Program-made: the position numbers and the translations under genes
Shown here: positions 17,551 to 25,851 of the stretch, piece after piece
Layout: each line of letters begins with the position of its first letter
How positions within the stretch are numbered: position 1 is the first letter of the stretch
Origin: Stigonema ocellatum SAG 48.90 = DSM 106950
GTDB lineage: Bacteria > Cyanobacteriota > Cyanobacteriia > Cyanobacteriales > Nostocaceae
Direction of reading: 5' to 3'
DNA: 64,000 bases
Assembly (NCBI GenBank): GCA_016903675.1
Contig: JADQBA010000031.1
Location: 1 to 64,000, forward strand
The notes under the pieces: generated by a model
What the model was told of the DNA's origin: nothing
The model's database searches: none
Seen by the model: only the letters and a program-made list of their open reading frames with translations

Positions 17551-17796
17551 TCAATCCTCCTGTCCGTGCAAAGTCTGCTGGGTAGAAGCACGCTGCTTGG
17601 CATAATACCGCTCCATAGCCGCCTTGCTTGCTTTACTGCCCTCTTCTGTCTTGGGATAACAGTAAGAACACATTCCACGCTCTACGCTTAATTTGCCTTT
17701 AATAAACCGACCACACATCTTGCAAGTGGGAAGTTGCTCACCTGAAGATTGGCGTAAGCGATATTCTTTAATGCGCTGATATCCTGATTTAGCCAT
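17551..17796 (-). CDS. Small zinc-ribbon protein, third gene of cassette 1
   Basis: 81 aa from ATG 17796. CKMC (residues 25-28) and CSYC (about 43-46) form a four-cysteine zinc ribbon. The flanks are basic (GYQRIKEYRLRQSSG; SKASKAAMERYYAKQRAS). The start codon shares one base with the stop of the upstream gene (TAATG), so translation is coupled. I recognise no family; a nucleic-acid or protein-binding adaptor is likely from charge and zinc ribbon only. The second cassette at 62 kb lacks this gene. Confidence 0.65.
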   Translation of the reverse strand: MAKSGYQRIKEYRLRQSSGEQLPTCKMCGRFIKGKLSVERGMCSYCYPKTEEGSKASKAAMERYYAKQRASTQQTLHGQED

Positions 17797-18113
17797 TATT
17801 GTTTCTCCATTGGATCGGCTCGACCAATTCCTAATTCCAAAAGCTTCTTTTTGACATCCTCGCAGTTGGAACCACAGTAATAGTACTTTTTGTCTCGCAG
17901 ATTTGCCAAGTAATAACCTGGTCTACCGCCGTTGATGCGAAACAACTCAATGATGATTTTGCTTTCTTTTAAACCATATTGTTCAACAATATGAGTTAGA
18001 CTAGCCGACGTATCTGTGGGATTATAGAAAATTCCACTAGGCTCTACAGCGAACCACTTAGTCCCCACGCGATCGTAGATTCGGTAATAGACTGGACTAA
18101 CAATTTTGGACAT
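17796..18113 (-). CDS. Small protein of unknown function, second gene of cassette 1 (paralogue at 62419-62742)
   Basis: 105 aa. It shares with the 62-kb protein the opening PVYYxI, a central RINGGRPGYYLAN / RINGAKQGYYIAN, the motif DKKYYYCG, and the ending LGIGRxDPME. The sequence is compact, alpha/beta-like, with many Tyr and one conserved Cys, and without signal peptide or membrane span. No family known to me. It is preceded by a 69-aa acidic protein and a stem-loop, and followed without gap by the zinc-ribbon gene. Confidence 0.75.
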   Translation of the reverse strand: MSKIVSPVYYRIYDRVGTKWFAVEPSGIFYNPTDTSASLTHIVEQYGLKESKIIIELFRINGGRPGYYLANLRDKKYYYCGSNCEDVKKKLLELGIGRADPMEKQ

Positions 18114-18139
18114 GACCTGTTAAACTTGTAGTGAAGGTT

Positions 18140-18172
18140 GTTGGAAGCCCCTAAGTGTCAGTTAAGGGCTTC
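18140..18172 (-). promoter_or_regulatory. Intergenic stem-loop of cassette 1
   Basis: In gene orientation GGAAGCCCTTAA pairs with TTAGGGGCTTCC around a GACACT-type loop. No poly-U follows. The 3' arm, TTAGGGGCTTCC, nearly equals the 3' arm CTAGGGGCTTTCC at the same place in cassette 2 (62361-62389). This suggests a conserved attenuator or RNA-processing site between genes 1 and 2. Confidence 0.65.
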
Positions 18173-18192
18173 CGTAATTAGCTTAGTTAGGG

Positions 18193-18393
18193 TTATTCGT
18201 CGGACTCAGGATCATCAGACTCTTCTATCCCTAGTTCTTCGCGGACTTCCTCGTTAGAGGTTAGTTCGCGCCGACCCGTTTTTAGATCGTGTTCCACCCA
18301 GTATTCTTTCGTTTGCTGGGTATCGTCTTCGAGAGGCTCGAAAACTTTCTCTATTTGCGGGTTTTTGCTTTGACCGTTTCCAGATTGAACCAT
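18193..18393 (-). CDS. Small acidic protein, first gene of cassette 1 (counterpart of 62161-62352)
   Basis: 66 aa from ATG 18393, with a perfect AGGAGGT ribosome-binding site at 18401-18407. It begins MVQSGNGQSKNP, holds EYWVEHDLKTGRRELTSNEE and ends in a run of acidic residues (IEESDDPESDE). The 62-kb counterpart has NGNG near the start and RRWMKEDKVTGERYLVDSED followed by an acidic tail: the W-x-x-x-D-x-x-T-G-x-R-x-L pattern and position are shared. Function unknown. A small perfect hairpin (18436-18454) lies in the leader. Confidence 0.7.
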   Translation of the reverse strand: MVQSGNGQSKNPQIEKVFEPLEDDTQQTKEYWVEHDLKTGRRELTSNEEVREELGIEESDDPESDE

Positions 18394-18400
18394 TTTTAAC

Positions 18401-18454
18401 ACCTCCTGATAAGGGTGTAATTTTGTTTAAGCCTTATGTTATTAATGATAACAT
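18401..18454 (-). promoter_or_regulatory. Leader of cassette 1: hairpin and strong ribosome-binding site
   Basis: ATGTTAT, 5-nt loop, ATAACAT (18436-18454) followed by AGGAGGT (18401-18407), 7 nt before the ATG. Cassette 2 has the same order: a perfect 7-bp hairpin, then AAGGAGGT. Confidence 0.55.
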
Positions 18455-18755
18455 TTCGATTTATGAGTGTCAAGAAATACGAGAGTATGGGTGATTTTAA
18501 GTAGAGACTTAACTCTTTGTTATGGCATCCCCTCCTCGTCTTTGATAATTAGCACAAAAAAAACCCAGATCAATATAACAAATAGCACATTGACTGTAAA
18601 CTAGGGGAAGCGACCGCCCAACGGGCACTGCGCTTCGCGCAATCGTCAATATATACCCTAACAAGACGCTTGTGTTGTGGCGTCAATCGCAAGCCAAATA
18701 AGCGTGTTTATTCGCTTTCGATCCCACATATGACCAGATCATATTTTAAAAATAA
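18455..18755. other. Gene-free interval
   Basis: No supported gene. It contains a GCGACCGCCCAACGGGC...GCGCTTCGCGC small palindromic repeat near 18610-18645. The promoter of cassette 1 should lie at its left end. Confidence 0.4.
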
Positions 18756-19010
18756 ATGAATACTTTTTCGTACATAATAGGAGCAAGAATTGAAATTCAA
18801 CAAGGCACTTTCACTATCACAGGTTCTGGTGGTTTGCCTAACCGTCCTGGAGATGCTTATGTGTCATCCTATCCCACAGGTACTGTACGGAATATAGAGG
18901 CTGATGGCACATCGCGTCCGTGGCAAAAAGGCGATCCAATTGTGGAACCGCAAGGTGTTTATCGTTTACCTTCTAGGCATCTGGTTTTGAGTCGAGAATG
19001 CTCTATTTGA
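18756..19010 (+). pseudogene. C-terminal remnant of a filamentous-haemagglutinin/S-layer-like secreted protein
   Basis: 84 aa from ATG 18756. The beginning (FTITGSGGLPNRPGD) and the end (GTSRPWQKGDPIVEPQGVYRLPS, LVLSRECS) match the C-terminal end typical of large cyanobacterial two-partner-secretion proteins with haemagglutination activity domains. Such proteins are usually 800 aa or longer; the passenger and signal sequence are absent, and the upstream DNA holds no matching frame. I read it as the surviving 3' end of a deleted gene. Confidence 0.5.
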
Positions 19011-19127
19011 AACCTGACGTAGCTAATAGAGCAACCCACACGCCTAGGAATAAATTCCTAGGCTAATAGCTGAAGTCGGCTTAAGCCGACTAGAACTTTG
19101 AGCTATTAGCTGAAGTCGGTTTAAGCC
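19011..19127. repeat. Tandem GCTGAAGTCGGCTTAAGCCGACT palindromes
   Basis: Two copies of a repeat with the core AGTCGGCTTAAGCCGACT and the spacer AGAACTTTGAGCTATTAGC. The second copy (from 19110) is split by the family B element at 19128-19242 and resumes at 19243. Confidence 0.8.
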
Positions 19128-19252
19128 CAATACGGTTGGTGTTAGCGCCAAAAACCTTAACCCGCGTAGGTTGGGTTGAGGAACGAAACCCAACAAACCG
19201 CGAAAATGTTGGGTAACGCATTGCCTTAACTGAACCGTATTGGGTTTAAGCC
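19118..19252. mobile_element. Miniature inverted-repeat element, family B, copy 1 (10-bp target duplication)
   Basis: The element 19128-19242 (115 bp) has ends CAATACGGTT and AACCGTATTG. On both sides stands GGTTTAAGCC, i.e. an exact 10-bp duplication of part of the palindrome into which it jumped. Inside is GTAGGTTGGGTTGAGGAACG / AACCCAACA...TTGGGTAACGC. No coding capacity. Copy 2 is at 61662-61775. Confidence 0.85.
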
Positions 19253-19389
19253 GACTGGAACTTTCACCGAATGAGCGTCCGTTTCAACGGACTTGAGCTC
19301 TTAGCCACGACTTTGGTTCCTGGCATTGAGTGTAGAGCGATCGCTCCTTTCGTAAGCTTCTGCCGTTTTCAGCAATGCAAGCCCACCAT

Positions 19390-19466
19390 TACCCGGATCT
19401 GGTGGGCTTTAGCCCGGACTACACTACTTAAGATTTTTCACAAATGATTTAGGATTCCTATATATA
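19390..19466. repeat. Single end of a family C element
   Basis: ACTACACTACTTAAG...TTTTTCACAAATGATTTAGGA matches the right end of the complete element at 39872-40256. No left end is present nearby. Confidence 0.7.
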
Positions 19467-19485
19467 ACTTGATGAATTAAACACA

Positions 19486-20256
19486 ATGTCTTTTCTCGAT
19501 GAAATTAATAACACCAACGCATTAATTGTGGGAGGAAGCCAAGGGATTGGTCTTGGTTTTGTGCAAAAATTGCTGCAAGATACCAGGATTGCCAAGGTTT
19601 ATGCAACCTATCGTCAGCCAGAGTCGGCATCGGAGTTACTTGCTCTTCAAAAGGAACACTCTGACCGATTAATTTGTCTAGTCATGGATATTACTGACGA
19701 ATCACATATTGTTGAATGTACCCAAAAGATAGGTGCTGAAGTTAACACGCTTCATTTAGTTGTCAACTGTGTAGGACTCCTACATGAAGGTAACGTGCAA
19801 CCTGAAAAAAGCTTAAGACAAATCAATCCAGAACAATTGCTGCGCTACTTCCAGGTTAACAGTATTGGCTCGGTGCTGCTTGCTAAACATCTATTGCCAC
19901 TATTGCGTCATCGCGATCGCAGTATTTTTGCCAGTATTTCAGCTAAAATTGGTAGTATAGGAGACAACAAACTTGGTGGCTGGTATGGCTACCGAGCCTC
20001 CAAGGCTGCACTCAACATGTTTATGCGAACAGTAGCGATCGAGTATGGAAGAAGCAGCCCTAAGACTCTGGTGGTAATGTTACACCCTGGTACAACCGAT
20101 ACAAGACTTTCCCGTCCTTTCCAGGGAAATGTACCTGCTGACAAATTATTCTCTGTAGAGCGTACCGTCACCCAATTGCTGGCTGTCATCGAACAGCTTC
20201 AGGACGGAGATAGCGGACAGTTTTTTTCGTGGGATGGTAGCCGATTGCCTTGGTAG
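19486..20256 (+). CDS. SDR-family NAD(P)-dependent oxidoreductase
   Basis: 256 aa. The Rossmann nucleotide-binding motif is GGSQGIGLGF (residues 17-26), NCVG is the NNAG-equivalent, and the catalytic set S (SISAKIG), YGYRASK (Tyr and Lys) is complete. The sequence resembles the CsgA/sniffer-like group of short-chain dehydrogenases, which lack a clear common substrate. The ATG at 19486 has no strong ribosome-binding site. The gene is transcribed towards the convergent secreted-protein operon at 20284-23146. Confidence 0.85.
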   Translation: MSFLDEINNTNALIVGGSQGIGLGFVQKLLQDTRIAKVYATYRQPESASELLALQKEHSDRLICLVMDITDESHIVECTQKIGAEVNTLHLVVNCVGLLHEGNVQPEKSLRQINPEQLLRYFQVNSIGSVLLAKHLLPLLRHRDRSIFASISAKIGSIGDNKLGGWYGYRASKAALNMFMRTVAIEYGRSSPKTLVVMLHPGTTDTRLSRPFQGNVPADKLFSVERTVTQLLAVIEQLQDGDSGQFFSWDGSRLPW

Positions 20257-20283
20257 GTATAATATCATGTCCGGCAAATCATA

Positions 20284-21219
20284 TCAAGTCCTACCTACTG
20301 ATTGGCGAGCCAAAGTAATTTTTTGATAATCCAAAAACTCTATTTGCTTAGTCAGGGCACCAGTACTCAGATCAACGCTGTACAGTGCCCCCTTAATACC
20401 ATACTTGTTGGGGTTACCTAACGCGTAGAATTGACCGTCTCCAGAGCAGACCAAGCTGTTGAAGCCATTGCGCCAATTAACGCCGTTCAAGCTGAATCGC
20501 GGTAGCCTAATGAGCCGTCTGGACCGAAGGTCAAGCTGCACCAGACTTGTGCCACCTCTAAACCCAGCGGAAACCGCATAGATATTTCCATTCGGGCACT
20601 GGGTCAGATTGCTAAACCACTCGTTCGTGGGCAGGTGAAAATTGATGAAATTAAGCTTACCAGTGTGGATGTCAATATTTGCTAGCCTATAGGGTGAACG
20701 ACCATTTGTTCTAGCCACTAGACCAATCAGTGAGCCGTCATTAGTGGCCAGCAAACTCCAAAGCGCGTCCTCGGGAGCAAGTCCTGATACGTTCATGGTT
20801 TGTGAAGACGAACCCACAATTGTTGTGAGGCGACTGGGATTGGCCTGCTGACGGCTGCCGGTGGGGTTAGTTGATAGTATGAGTGTGCCATCAGCCGTGG
20901 AAGTGAAACCACCTAGCTGATCGTAGGGTCGCAGGGTTTGTGTGGCGCTGACCAAAGAGTTCGTCGGCGATTGAACCTGAATGTTCATTTGCTGCTGAAC
21001 CTGACCGGTCTTTAGGGCTAAGGTCTGGACGACCACTTGACTAGTGACTGTGGTGGGGCTACTGGCTTGGCGGCTCAGGCTCACACCAGCCAGAATCGGC
21101 GATTTCAAAGTTGGCACTGTTAGTGCGTTGAGCCTGCTGGCAAAGGTACTGATCCCAGTTACTGCGGTGCCTGCGATAATTAGCTGACCAAATTTTCGAC
21201 GTGTTATGCCGTGATTCAT
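20284..21219 (-). CDS. Secreted beta-propeller-like protein with Tat signal
   Basis: 311 aa from ATG 21219 (MNHGITRRKFGQLIIAGTA). RRKFG followed by a hydrophobic stretch and ASRLNA is a twin-arginine signal peptide. The mature part contains repeated blocks such as DGTLILSTNPTG, DGSLIGLVARTNG, NGNIYAVSAG and DGQFYALGNPN, i.e. beta-propeller-type repeats. No catalytic residues recognised. It starts 11 bp after the stop of the galactose-oxidase-like gene, so the two form an operon and may act on the same extracytoplasmic substrate. A longer frame to 21255 would only add residues inside that operon gap. Confidence 0.7.
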   Translation of the reverse strand: MNHGITRRKFGQLIIAGTAVTGISTFASRLNALTVPTLKSPILAGVSLSRQASSPTTVTSQVVVQTLALKTGQVQQQMNIQVQSPTNSLVSATQTLRPYDQLGGFTSTADGTLILSTNPTGSRQQANPSRLTTIVGSSSQTMNVSGLAPEDALWSLLATNDGSLIGLVARTNGRSPYRLANIDIHTGKLNFINFHLPTNEWFSNLTQCPNGNIYAVSAGFRGGTSLVQLDLRSRRLIRLPRFSLNGVNWRNGFNSLVCSGDGQFYALGNPNKYGIKGALYSVDLSTGALTKQIEFLDYQKITLARQSVGRT

Positions 21220-21229
21220 CTGTGCATTC

Positions 21230-23146
21230 CTAAACTTGTGATTGCAACTGGACATTGATATAAGAAGTAATATCGTTCAACGCATCTCCGACATAAGGGT
21301 AGTCACCAGGACCAAAATTACTACACAGACCACTACCGTCGGAGTTGTCACAGATTTGCACTGTTAAGCCTACAGGCACACGCAAGGATCTGATGGTATT
21401 GTTGCCCACAATATCTAAGTCGCCTCGAGCTGCTCTGTAGACTCCAGGCAGGAAGCTTTGAGAAGCTCCAGCAAAATTCGCATCTACGTAGAAAGTTGCC
21501 TGTAGCGAGGTATTGGTCTTTTGCGTTAGCTGAACCCATTGCGCCACTGAGGGAATTCTATTCGTGTCAGTAATAAAGAGCATGTACCAACCTGGTGGTG
21601 CTAGGTTCGGGTTCCCCGTTACCGTGACATTGAGCGCAGTGTCAGTCCTAGAGTTGATTGGCAAGTCCACGAGCCGCTGTTCTGTATCGAGGCTATGGGT
21701 AATCGCCATAGGTTTAATGAGATGCACCCATTGGATTTTGCTGGCTTGGTCTGTCTGGATCGTGATTGTCCCCCCGTAGGTAACAGTTTGGGAAGCACTG
21801 TTAATCACTGGTCGTTGACTCTGAAATAGGTAAGGCGGACTATACACTTCCACTCGCAGTTCTTCGCTCAAAGGACTGTCACCACCCGCACACTGTTCCA
21901 GCGTATTGCCCTGGTCGAGGCATTCATTTAGCCGCTGGGGATTTCCTCCGGCGGTGAAGACGCTGCCATCTGGCAGGAGTAACGCCAGTGAATGATATAC
22001 ACGGGTTTTGACGTTTGCCGTCGCTACTTGTTTCCAGGTATTGGTCAGTGGATCGTAGATCTCTGCTGGTATATTTGTATTCGCTTGACCTGTCTGCTCA
22101 TTTGCTTTGCTGCCATTACAAACGAACACCGTGCGATCAGGCAACAAAACTGCGCTGAGGTGCATGCGGGGGTTGTTTAGATATGGTGCTGGCTTGTATG
22201 TTAGATCGTTAGCCTTTAGATCTACTATATTGACCCTGTTAGTTGCAGTTGTGTTGGTGTTACGAGTACCGCCACCCAGAATCATGACCCGCTGGTCTTG
22301 TGCAGGCGGTAGCAGCACACTGGTAGCTTGGTTGCCAAAGTCTGGCTGTTCTAACCCACCAAAGTTTCCAAACAGGGGCGTTTCCCAGGAGGTACTTTTA
22401 TACAGGTTCAGTATGCGTGGGGAGACATTCTGGTTAAAGTCGAAGTGGGCACCTGCGTAGAAAACTGCCCCATTCTCCATTAGGAAAAGGCTTGCATACA
22501 GCGGGAATGGACTGGTGCCTTCAAAAACAGTCCAGCTATCATCAGCAGGGGAATAAATTTCAGGCAAGTAGTTCAATCCGCCACTTTCTGTGTAGCCTGA
22601 CACCGCCAGCACTCGACCGTCGCCTAGGGTGACCTGAGTTGGGTACCAGCGACCTCCAAACATCGGTTGCACAACTTTCCATGCCAGGGTGTTGCGATTA
22701 AAGATAAAACTATCCTTTAGGCCATAAAAGTAAAAATTACCTACGGTATTGTTGTATTTATCAGTACCTCCCGCAACCAGTACGCTACCATCGGGCAGCA
22801 GTGACTGTCCACCACAGAAAAGGTCAAGGGGAACTCCATTTGCATCTTGTGGGGATGCTATCAAGACAGAGAAATTTTGGTTGCCATAGTCAACAACAAT
22901 ACCACCATTGGGGGTTCGAGTTGGATTGTTGCCCGAACCATTGAAGAATAATATTCTGGATTTTCCATTCCCATTTGGGGGCAATAAAACAGCATGGATC
23001 GGCGAGATTGGAGATTTGTTCGACCATACATCCCATTTGCCCGAAGTCGCTGGATCACTCTGGCCTAGGGCTATGAGCTTTTCAGTGTGTGCTTGATTTA
23101 GGTTTGTAGTAGCGTCAGATAGCTGAATCATTTGACTTGAGTGCAT
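21230..23146 (-). CDS. Galactose oxidase-like kelch protein with C-terminal beta/gamma-crystallin domain
   Basis: 638 aa from ATG 23146. Residues about 50-430 hold kelch repeats (LLPDGSVLVAGGTDKYNN, LGDGRVLAVSGYTES, LLPDGSVFTAGGNPQ) of a seven-bladed propeller. A DUF1929 domain follows (about 435-540; LRVEVYSPPYLF, WVHLIKPMAITHSLDTEQR). This is the glyoxal/galactose oxidase layout, a copper radical enzyme family; the active-site His of DUF1929 (VHLIKP...THS) is visible. The last 90 residues (ATFYVDANFAGASQSFLPG, NNTIRSLRVPVGLTVQIC) form a beta/gamma-crystallin-like domain that usually binds calcium or sugars. No signal peptide is seen, which is odd for this family. Confidence 0.8.
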   Translation of the reverse strand: MHSSQMIQLSDATTNLNQAHTEKLIALGQSDPATSGKWDVWSNKSPISPIHAVLLPPNGNGKSRILFFNGSGNNPTRTPNGGIVVDYGNQNFSVLIASPQDANGVPLDLFCGGQSLLPDGSVLVAGGTDKYNNTVGNFYFYGLKDSFIFNRNTLAWKVVQPMFGGRWYPTQVTLGDGRVLAVSGYTESGGLNYLPEIYSPADDSWTVFEGTSPFPLYASLFLMENGAVFYAGAHFDFNQNVSPRILNLYKSTSWETPLFGNFGGLEQPDFGNQATSVLLPPAQDQRVMILGGGTRNTNTTATNRVNIVDLKANDLTYKPAPYLNNPRMHLSAVLLPDRTVFVCNGSKANEQTGQANTNIPAEIYDPLTNTWKQVATANVKTRVYHSLALLLPDGSVFTAGGNPQRLNECLDQGNTLEQCAGGDSPLSEELRVEVYSPPYLFQSQRPVINSASQTVTYGGTITIQTDQASKIQWVHLIKPMAITHSLDTEQRLVDLPINSRTDTALNVTVTGNPNLAPPGWYMLFITDTNRIPSVAQWVQLTQKTNTSLQATFYVDANFAGASQSFLPGVYRAARGDLDIVGNNTIRSLRVPVGLTVQICDNSDGSGLCSNFGPGDYPYVGDALNDITSYINVQLQSQV

Positions 23147-24382
23147 CGTTAATCAGGGAGTGGGGATAGTCTCTGGTTTTGAGAGTGGAAAGTAGGAAAG
23201 AGAAATTTTCATGCTAGGTGGTGTACGCAGTTCATGCCGACTGTGTGGTTTCCATTCTCACGAATCACTCTACTCACTAGTCATATCGTGTCCGGTTGAG
23301 TACCTATAATTAGGAAGTACCTAGACATTCACCGAAAACGTAGTAACCCAAGCCTGACGGATTACTAAGGCTAATGAGGAACTTCTTAATTTCTTAAGAA
23401 GCGCACACCTCCACTTCGCGGTAGGTGTGTTGAGTACTAACACTTAGGTAATGTTAGTTTCTGATCAGAAAAGCTAATTTTTCTGTGAAGGTGTTGTCGG
23501 CTAATAAGCATTTGTAGTCTTCGATGATACAATATGTAGCATCAAAGGCTACAGAGTCCCCTGATACCCAAGTGCTAAGTCACAATAAGTTATTTTTTAA
23601 TGAATATAAGGAAATTGTAACCGTGATTATATTGAATATTTAAATTTAAATGGACAAAAATTATACATCAACAAAGATATACTGTTTTTCATCAAAGATA
23701 CTGAGCGTTTATTCCTTGTAGACACAAGAAAAATTTGACTTAATAAAGGTCAGTAGACCGAAAAGTTACCTTGACAGACTCTAGCTTCAATCGAGTTAAG
23801 AATGCCCTGTATGCCATAAAAACACTTACACAAAGCATTAGACATAGTCGTGAATGCCCCCCGTTCTACAAGGGTTGTAGACAACGCACAATTAATTTCT
23901 GGAGATGTCTATGGCAATCCTATTTGAATTCCAAACTGAATAGTCCTGAGAAACCCGGTTTCGCACTCCTGACACCGGGTTTCTCCAAGGAAAGCGAATC
24001 ATTTAGGACTGCTATATTAATTAACCTTTTAGGGAAAGCCATCAAATTCACTATGAAGATTATGTTATTATTAATACTTTTGTAGTAAGTATGAGCAAAA
24101 ATGTCAAAATTCTATGACTTTTACACACGCTTTTGGCTAATCTCAAAAGAGGAAATTATAACCAATATCTCCAAAATTGCCAGTTATTTGCTTAAATTCG
24201 TCAATTCCTAATGAATCATAAAGCAAACATTAAGCAAAGGTTATGCTAATATGCAGCAAATATCTTCAGCAGGTAGGATGCGATCGCGTCTGTCGTGGTG
24301 GTATAGGTTTATATCTTTTTATAAACTCAACTGTGCATTGGTCTAAGGACGTTGCTGAATCAAGATATGACAATCCACTACC
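23147..24382. other. 1.2-kb gene-free interval
   Basis: I see no supportable gene on either strand. It contains one element with the AGAAACCCGG hairpin (23914-24016) and many short A/T-rich stretches. A 104-codon frame at 23771-24085 crosses this element and is not accepted. Confidence 0.5.
23914..24016. mobile_element. Family D hairpin element, copy 1
   Basis: It begins GCAATCCTATTTGAATTCC, has the hairpin AGAAACCCGG...CCGGGTTTCT in the middle and ends GAATCATTTAGGACTGCTATA. The outer ends form an imperfect inverted repeat. A nearly identical copy lies at 62846-62947 (differences almost only in the hairpin loop). Confidence 0.75.
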
Positions 24383-25801
24383 TCAAGAAATCATGTTCTC
24401 GAACACCATTTGTAAGTCTCTCGTCAGGTCGTTAACTGCAAGTCTTGCTGCTAGACGGTTTGTCTGATAAGTTGACCAGCGTTCTGTCACTGAAATCGGC
24501 TCACTGACGGTAAGCCGTGCTTTTCGCCAACCTAACCGAGGTCGTCGAGGGTTTTTCTCCCCTTTAATGCGAGTGATAACATCGAACAAAAGTAAGGACG
24601 TTTCCGCAAATCTTTCAAAGGAAGGCTTTTGCTGAACATAGGTTCCTGTCACTGCTACGAAACTCTCCACCAAGCGCATATGTAGCATCCGCACAGAGGC
24701 TTCCTCAGCAATCCAGTCTGCTAAGCCTCGCTGTAAGGGGGATAAAGTGTGCAAGTTTGATAAATCCCCCCGGTAAATATCATCCCAGCCTGCTGACTCT
24801 ATTCGACGACATCGCTCAATCACAGTTCCTTGAGGTTCAAGACGAAAATATTGCTCTGCCGCCTGTAGGGATCTATTTAGTAAAGCCTGAAGCCGAGTAT
24901 TAAGCACTTGGTTAGGATTAGTAGATGAGTCTGTGACGGTTGGGGTTGGAACTAGTGGCTTTTGGTGATAATAGCGATCGTAAAACTCTTCCATTTGTCC
25001 AAGGACATGTTCACCCAGGCGCAACAGTCGTTCGTAGAAAACCTTTTCTCGGTTCACGAGGTGAGAATGACCTGTTCGCTGCACTGACAAGCCGCTATCA
25101 GCTTCCAATTTGCTTAAAAGCCAGTCTAGTTTTGCCCAAGGTGGATTGACGTAACTATATTGAATGCCAATGGGAACAATCAGAACTTCCTCAGTTCGGT
25201 GAGATCTCACCAAGTCTTCTACACACCAGAAACTCAACTGACCAACGCCTGGTTCCAGAGGGCTGACAATTTCGCTATGTCCATTAGTCGCTCCTTCTGG
25301 AGCCACAGACAATGGTAATTTACCGTTAACAAACAAATCCCGTGCTGTTCGCAGACTCACCCGGTCTAGCTTTCCGCGATAAATTGGCAAACCTCCTAAC
25401 CAGGAAAACATCCAACCAAGCCATTCCCCAGCCCACAGAGTCATCCCCCGGTCATAGAGAAAATGAGAATGAATTGGGTATTGCAGTGAGATACCCTGTT
25501 GACGAGCCATCTCTGGTACAGCATAGGATAACAGATACATCATACACAGGGGATCGTCAACTTCAGGGTGGCGAAATGCTATTAAAAAACGAATTTTACC
25601 AGCCTGAAATTTTTGGTAGAGATCAGTGAGTATCTCCACATTCACAGTTTCAATCTGCGCAATACCAACTGGTAACCACGGTCTTGTCCGGAACCGCAGC
25701 AAGACTGGCAGCAACCCCCGGATAACATAGTATACCAGTGGGTTAAAGCGCTGTGGGATAAACTCTAAGGGTGGTTGAGCGTGGTGAATCGAATGGGGCA
25801 C
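24383..25801 (-). CDS. Lysophospholipid acyltransferase-family protein (PlsC-like)
   Basis: 472 aa from GTG 25801. The acyltransferase motif HPEVDD (His-x4-Asp) stands in FRHPEVDDPLC (about residues 78-83), and VAPEGATNG is the PEGTRS-like block II. So the N-terminal 270 residues are a glycerolphosphate acyltransferase domain that would transfer acyl chains at the membrane. The C-terminal part, rich in Leu and Arg, has no recognised domain; the total is about twice the size of a typical PlsC. It lies 50 bp upstream of the glgA stop, on the same strand. Confidence 0.8.
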   Translation of the reverse strand: MPHSIHHAQPPLEFIPQRFNPLVYYVIRGLLPVLLRFRTRPWLPVGIAQIETVNVEILTDLYQKFQAGKIRFLIAFRHPEVDDPLCMMYLLSYAVPEMARQQGISLQYPIHSHFLYDRGMTLWAGEWLGWMFSWLGGLPIYRGKLDRVSLRTARDLFVNGKLPLSVAPEGATNGHSEIVSPLEPGVGQLSFWCVEDLVRSHRTEEVLIVPIGIQYSYVNPPWAKLDWLLSKLEADSGLSVQRTGHSHLVNREKVFYERLLRLGEHVLGQMEEFYDRYYHQKPLVPTPTVTDSSTNPNQVLNTRLQALLNRSLQAAEQYFRLEPQGTVIERCRRIESAGWDDIYRGDLSNLHTLSPLQRGLADWIAEEASVRMLHMRLVESFVAVTGTYVQQKPSFERFAETSLLLFDVITRIKGEKNPRRPRLGWRKARLTVSEPISVTERWSTYQTNRLAARLAVNDLTRDLQMVFENMIS

Positions 25802-25851
25802 AATAGCTGTTCGTGAATAGGTTTGAGTAGATTTTATCGAGCGGTGTCACT

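Noticed and set aside
17138..17554. 138-codon frame
   Set aside because: Crosses the perfect hairpin and two tandem GGGGACGC units; composition is not protein-like; no ribosome-binding site.
23771..24085. 104-codon frame
   Set aside because: Runs through the family D hairpin element; no similarity or start signal.
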